DNA of 64,000 nucleotides, from NCBI GenBank assembly GCA_963829725.1, contig CAWHJW010000021.1:1-64000 (forward strand), in the 5' to 3' direction. The stretch comes from RYN-230 sp963829725 (GTDB lineage: Bacteria; Actinomycetota; Actinomycetes; Streptosporangiales; Streptosporangiaceae). Under the pieces are notes generated by a model that was not told the DNA's origin, did no database searches, and worked only from the letters and a program-made list of their open reading frames with translations. Below, piece by piece: positions 59,831 through 64,000 of this stretch; position 1 is the stretch's first letter; every line of letters begins with the position of its first letter. The translations under genes were made by a program, and so were the position numbers.

Positions 59831-60756
59831 AAACCGGTGCTACGCACAGGCACCATCACACGCCCTTCCCCGCCGGCCTGAGGATTCCGGCCAGGCTTCC
59901 GGGACCCCCTCCACAGCCGTCACCGAAACCTCAGCAGCCTCAAGCCGCGTCAGAGCTCCTTTACCCGCAACGTCCGCATCCGTACGAGCATGCCTCCTCC
60001 GGTGACCCGCCTGGCCTCGCACCCGCCGGCCTCGGGCCCGGGATGCCATCCTCCTCACAGGGAGCCAGGGCGGACAGCCCCCCAGTGCTGCCCGGCTAGC
60101 GGGAGAGAATCCTGTGGCCGCTGCCCAGGCAATTGCCGCGCGGCTACCGTTCACGTAAAGGATCGCAGGGAAGGTCCGGCAGCCGGGGCCCGTGCGCACC
60201 GCGGCCCGTGCCCGCCAGCCGCGATGGGAAGAATGAGATGACAGTGAGCAGGAAATGGCCGCGAACCCGGCAGCCGCCCGTGGCCGCGACGGACGCTGAG
60301 GTGGCATTCCGCTCCGGGACGCTGCCGGGGTCGCGGAGGTTAGGCGCCGCTGGGACCGAACCGGCCCGATGGTCAGGCACGCATTTCTCCTGGGAAACGC
60401 CAGCCCACGTCGACCCGGCCGGAAGCTCCGGGTTAGCGCGTTCAGGCGGGCGGAGGCCAGTTCAGCGGGCTAGCTGCCGGACAGGAACGCGATCACGGGA
60501 ACGGCTCGCGAGAGGCGAGCGGCCATGGCGCCGGCCACCTCGTCTACCGGGTCCTGCGCGGGGATCGCGCCGCTGATGCACTCGCGGGCTCGGCCGTGGT
60601 CACGATCACAGCCCGGCAGGCGCGCCGGGCTTCCCCAGTCTGGGAATCCCGGCTCTGCCGAAGCGCATGCCGCAGGCCGGCTTGCTCTCATCCATGGCCA
60701 GCATCCCTTTGCCGCCCGCGACGAGCGCCCGCCCGTGGCTGCAGGCTCGCGGGCGT
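59831..60756. other. Intergenic, no gene seen
   Basis: About 925 bp with only antisense or low-complexity frames. An apparent ribosome site before ATG 60238 leads into a frame with no family features. Confidence 0.35.
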
Positions 60757-61748
60757 TCAGCGTGGGCCGTCCCACGTCCAGTTCCGGATTTCGGGCATGT
60801 CTTGGCCGTGGATGTCGATGTACTGGTTGTGCTCGACGAGCTTGTCGCGCATCATCTGCTTGAGGTAGTCGCCGGTGGCGCCGAGTTGCGGCAGCCGGTC
60901 GATCACGTCCTGGACGAGGTGGTAGCGGTCCAGGCGGTTCTGCACACGCATGTCGAAGGCCGTGGTGATCGTGCCCTCTTCGTTGTAGCCGCGCACATGC
61001 AGATTGCGGTTCGCGCGGCGGTAGGTCAGCCGGTGGATCAGCCATGGTATCCGTGGAAGGCGAAGATGATGTGCTTGCCGGTGGTGAAGAGCGAGTCGTA
61101 GTCGCTGTCACTGAGCCCGTGCGGGTGCTCGGAGGCAGGCTGCAGCTTCATGAGATCGACGACATTCACCACCCGGATCTTCAGCTCGGGCAGGTACTCG
61201 CGGAGAATCGAGACAGCCGCCAGGACCTCCAGGGTCGGGGTGTCCCCGCAGCAGGCCATGACGATGTCCGGCTCTGCGCCCTGGTCGTTGCTGGCCCAGT
61301 CCCAGATGCCGATTCCCTCGGTGCAGTGCACGGCGGCGGCTTCCATGGTCAGCCACTGGGGCATGGCGTGCTTGCCCGCGACGACCACGTTCACGTAGTG
61401 GCGGCTGCGCAGGCAGTGGTCGAAGACCGACAGCAGGCAGTTCGCGTCGGGCGGCAGGTACACGCGGACGATGCCGGCTTTCTTGTTGACGACGTGGTCG
61501 ATGAAGCCGGGGTCCTGGTGGGTGAAGCCGTTGTGGTCCTGCTGCCAGACGTGGGAGGCGAGCAGGTAGTTCAGCGAGGCGATATTCCGCCGCCAGGGCA
61601 GCTGTGCGGTGACTTTCAGCCACTTGGCGTGCTGGTTGAACATCGAGTCGACGATATGGATGAACGCCTCGTAACAGTTGAACAGCCCGTGCCGGCCGGT
61701 CAGCAGGTAGCCCTCGAGCCAGCCCTCGGACTGGTGCTCACTGAGCAT
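60757..61748 (-). pseudogene. Phosphoketolase, C-terminal half with frameshift
   Basis: The sequence SEHQSEGWLEGYLLTGRHGL, FNQHAKWLKVTAQLPWRR, SHVWQQDHNGFTHQDPGF and FAFHGYHG is phosphoketolase. One missing base near 61035 shifts the frame, after which RGYNEEGTITTAFDMRVQNR and YIDIHGQDMPEIRNWTWDG complete the enzyme. The N-terminal thiamine-diphosphate half is absent. The break lies next to the small membrane gene and the IS5-type element. Confidence 0.82.
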
Positions 61749-61758
61749 GGAGTCCAGG

Positions 61759-61944
61759 TTACGCCGGCCGCCCCCCGGCTGGCTGGGACTTGGCGCCGCG
61801 GTAAGCGCGTTCAACGCGTTCCTGGGCATTTTCCAGCGGGCGCGGCCGCCTGCGCGGGAGCCAGTATGCACTTGCGGCACAAGCCAGGAGCAGCAGAGCG
61901 ACTGGAATAGCTGACCAGAGAAAGATGTCCCAGGACGGGTCCAT
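61759..61944 (-). CDS. 61-residue membrane protein
   Basis: MDPSWDIFLWSAIPVALLLL, then ACAASAYWL, forms one membrane helix after a short acidic N-terminus. A basic, Pro/Arg-rich cytoplasmic tail follows (PRRRPRPLENAQERVERAYR). Small proteins of this layout are common and mostly unstudied. It lies 10 bp upstream of the phosphoketolase fragment on the same strand; whether they were ever linked is unknown. Confidence 0.5.
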   Translation of the reverse strand: MDPSWDIFLWSAIPVALLLLACAASAYWLPRRRPRPLENAQERVERAYRGAKSQPAGGRPA

Positions 61945-62102
61945 GATGACATGCCTCCCTTGTGCGGACCGGCACCTATCACGACGGTTTCCGCCGGCAC
62001 CAGCTCTGGCCTGCCGCCCCCGGCGTCCCGGACCTTGCGCGGCTGACGCGGGGTCTCGTCCGGAGAACCAGCTTGGCTTATACAAGTCTTGCTCAATACA
62101 AT

Positions 62103-63023
62103 GAACGTTATTCAAAACCTTCAATAATTGAAGCACCTCGGCTCCGGCGTGTCGCTGTAAATAACAACGGTTCCCCTGGAAAAATGGAGAGATCCCTCCA
62201 AAGAATTCCCATGCCCAGGAGAACCGTTGCGGTACTATCGTACTACAGGCTTAATGCTCTCGCAGATGCAAGAACTCACCTGCCGCGTCAGCCAAGCGCT
62301 GGCAGATCCCTGGCGTAAAGGAACCGGGCGGCCGAAATCATGCGGGCTGTATGCGGCGGTGGAGATCGCGTGCATGTATCTCCGGCAGAACGGAACCCAG
62401 GAATTCCTGGGCGACATGAGAAACGTCTCGCAGCCGACGGTATCGCGGATCGTGACAACGCTCGTGCCGATAGTCAAAGCGGTCCTGGAGGAGTTCGTCC
62501 CTGCCGCGGAAGATGCCATCGAGATGGCCAGCGGCCGGGTGTGCCTGGTCGATGGCACCATCACTCCCTGCTGGTCCTACGAGGAGCACCACGAGCTGTG
62601 GAGCCGCAAGCACGGCACCACCGGGTTCAACGCGCAACTGGTGTGCCTGCTTAACGGAAACGCGATTTACATTTCTGATCCGCTTCCAGGGAAAACCCAT
62701 GACGCAGCCGCGTTCGCCAGCACGCCGGTCGCGGAGATCATCCGGAACTCTGGCGGAGGAATCGGCGACAAGGGATATCAGGGCAGCGGGATGGTCACCC
62801 CGCGCAAGAAACCGCCGCGCGGCGAGCTTGCTGCATGGGAGAAGAAATACAACGCCGATGTCTCGTCACTGCGGGCGCCAGTTGAAAGGCTTGTTGCACA
62901 TTTCAAATCCTGGCGGATTCTCCACACTGACTACCGGCGCCCGTACCGCACCTATCACGACGCGTATGATGCCGCCCGCGGATTGTTCTTCTTCTCGCTC
63001 ACATGGGGTTTTGAATAACGTTC
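62103..63023 (+). mobile_element. IS5-type insertion sequence, complete, perfect inverted repeats
   Basis: 921 bp. Both ends carry the same 17-bp perfect inverted repeat GAACGTTATTCAAAACC, and AAT flanks both sides as a likely 3-bp target duplication. It holds one intact transposase gene and is lower in GC than its surroundings. Confidence 0.88.
62227..63018 (+). CDS. IS5-type transposase (DDE_Tnp_4)
   Basis: 263 residues. An N-terminal helix-turn-helix (LYAAVEIACMYLRQNGTQEF, NVSQPTVSRIVTTLVP) and a DDE domain with VCLVDGTITPCWSYEEHH (first Asp), ISDPLPGKTHDAAAF and GIGDKGYQGSG (second Asp), then RAPVERLVAHFKSWRIL (Glu). TTG 62227 is placed well after AGGAGA; ATG 62254 is the alternative. 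Complete and possibly active. Confidence 0.85.
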   Translation: MRYYRTTGLMLSQMQELTCRVSQALADPWRKGTGRPKSCGLYAAVEIACMYLRQNGTQEFLGDMRNVSQPTVSRIVTTLVPIVKAVLEEFVPAAEDAIEMASGRVCLVDGTITPCWSYEEHHELWSRKHGTTGFNAQLVCLLNGNAIYISDPLPGKTHDAAAFASTPVAEIIRNSGGGIGDKGYQGSGMVTPRKKPPRGELAAWEKKYNADVSSLRAPVERLVAHFKSWRILHTDYRRPYRTYHDAYDAARGLFFFSLTWGFE

Positions 63024-63084
63024 AATAGTTGCCGTCTGGGGATGAGCAACTGTGCAGCCGGCCAGGCTGCCACGCGGCGGCTAT

Positions 63085-63250
63085 CGCCGGGCCGCCGCCG
63101 CCCTCCGGCGGCCCCTGGCACCCATAACGGCACGCCGTAATGCTTGAACAAGGGCGCCATCAGGGTGTAGCGGCCACCACAGAACGCCCGCTCGTATTCA
63201 CCGGCCACAATCGTGTCGAATCCGCGGCCTGGATCAGCCATCGCCGCCAC
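63085..63250 (-). pseudogene. Serine recombinase N-terminal fragment
   Basis: RGFDTIVAGEYERAFCGGRY, then TLMAPLFKHYGVPLWVPGAA, is a piece of the resolvase catalytic domain of a large serine recombinase, cut on both sides. It is not contiguous with the C-terminal fragment at 23.2 kb. Confidence 0.6.
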
Positions 63251-63399
63251 CAGCGCTGCAGCCTGCGGCCCACCAGGCGAACGCCATGCCGCCGCCAGCT
63301 ATCCAGGCATGCGCGTCCTAGCTTCCCGCCGGCCCCGGACCGCTGCGCATCCGGTGTGGACGGCGAGCGGCCCGAATCAGCCGAGCGTGCCCCAGAGCC

Positions 63400-64000
63400 A
63401 CCGGGATCAGCGCCTTCGCCACCCGGCCCGCCTCCTGCGCCCACACGGCAACGAGGCACCTGCCCAGCAGCTCATCGGAAGTCATCGCCCGGACCACACG
63501 CTCATGATCTTCCTCCAGCTGATCCGGGCGGAGCCTGCTCAAGCGGCGGGCGTCGCAGCTGCCCGTTATGCGTCCGGCCGGGGGCTGTGCCTGCCCGGCT
63601 ACGGGCGTCCGGGGCCGGGCCCGGGGCTGCGGCCAGTGGTCGGGCACTACCGTTGAACAGGCGAATTACGATCTTGCACGCGACAAGTATTGGTTCCTGC
63701 AATCATTATTCGTGGGAGCATCCGCAAGGACAGACCAGGTCCTGCCGGAGCTGGCCCCCGGAGACAGCGGAGGTGCTGCAGGCGGCCACGCGGGTACTGG
63801 CGGCGTCGCGCTGCGGACCCTGAACGTCCTTGACGGCGCGGTGACACTGCCGTAGTTCCGGATGCTCCCGGTCCTGCCCGGCCTCGGGCGGACCCGGTCT
63901 GCGCAAGTGACCCGGCGCCAGGCCTGGACGCCGCCACGGTGACCCGGCTCGCTGACCGGCTGGCCGCCGCCGGCCACATCACCAGGGGCCGCGAACCGGG
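63400..64000. pseudogene. Decayed second copy of the GNAT/MarR block
   Basis: 63400-63500 matches the GNAT remnant at 57000-57220 (CACACGGCAACGA, AGTCATCGCCCGGA). 63663-64000 matches 57366-57700, from the operator region through the MarR winged helix. In this copy a TAG replaces the Gln codon at 63853 and several indels break the frame. It continues past the window edge. Confidence 0.7.

Noticed and set aside
60470..61111. Minus-strand 213-codon frame overlapping phosphoketolase
   Set aside because: Out of frame with the phosphoketolase sequence that explains this DNA.
23226..63250. Serine recombinase halves at 23.2 and 63.1 kb as one split gene
   Set aside because: Different ends, no shared junction, and such remnants are common; no evidence links them.

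Overview
The window is very GC-rich DNA with strong third-position G/C bias. The protein families (AbrB-like protein plus tyrosine integrase pair, DUF2637 transfer-protein remnant, CHAT/NB-ARC/TPR proteins, NarL-type two-component pairs, CsoR/CstR-type repressor) point to a large-genome soil actinomycete. It reads as an accessory region: conflict/defence-like gene sets, scattered metabolic genes and many decayed mobile elements.

Layout. 0.4-5.3 kb: a Trypco1 protein overlapping a trypsin-CHAT-NB-ARC-TPR giant. 5.5-7.2 kb: an AbrB-like protein and an integrase cut short by an IS1595-type remnant. 7.5-9.3 kb: a lower-GC island with two membrane or secreted proteins. 10.5-16.1 kb: peroxiredoxin, nitronate monooxygenase-like protein, SDR, beta-carbonic anhydrase and an HSL-type esterase, separated by pseudogenes. 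17-22.7 kb: a frame-damaged sensor kinase with a small membrane protein, then an intact kinase/response-regulator pair. 23.1-28 kb: a mobile-element graveyard (serine recombinase, IS1634, IS110) with a two-lipoyl-domain protein and a split DUF4143 ATPase. 28.5-30.4 kb: MmcQ/YjbR protein and an opine-dehydrogenase-like enzyme.

The centrepiece is 31.3-47.1 kb. On the minus strand lies a coupled operon STAND ATPase > E2-E1-JAB fusion > CD-NTase, which has the core of a ubiquitin-like-regulated CBASS system. A one-TM protein faces it tail-to-tail and could be the effector. Divergently from the STAND gene runs a tight plus-strand operon: GrpE-like, DnaK-like, FN3 protein, double-GTPase type 2, GAP1-like, membrane double-GTPase type 1 and a 39-residue membrane peptide. 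The two operons share a 191-bp intergenic region with a stem-loop. Whether they form one system is inference.

47.4-64 kb: a TrkA-type potassium channel, then a CsoR/CstR-like regulon with five near-identical 16-bp palindromes (ATACCC-N4-GGGTAT). The sites sit before OsmC, CsoR-DUF302 and a small Cys-rich protein gene, plus two orphan sites. Next come a cleanly inserted ISAzo13 copy, an integrase remnant with an HTH gene, a MarR gene, a cation/proton antiporter, a phosphoketolase fragment, an intact IS5-type element and a decayed second copy of the GNAT/MarR block at the right edge.

The 3' end of a tRNA-Leu-like sequence recurs at about 1, 5489, 16592 and 23085. This suggests that the left part grew by repeated site-specific integration at a tRNA end.
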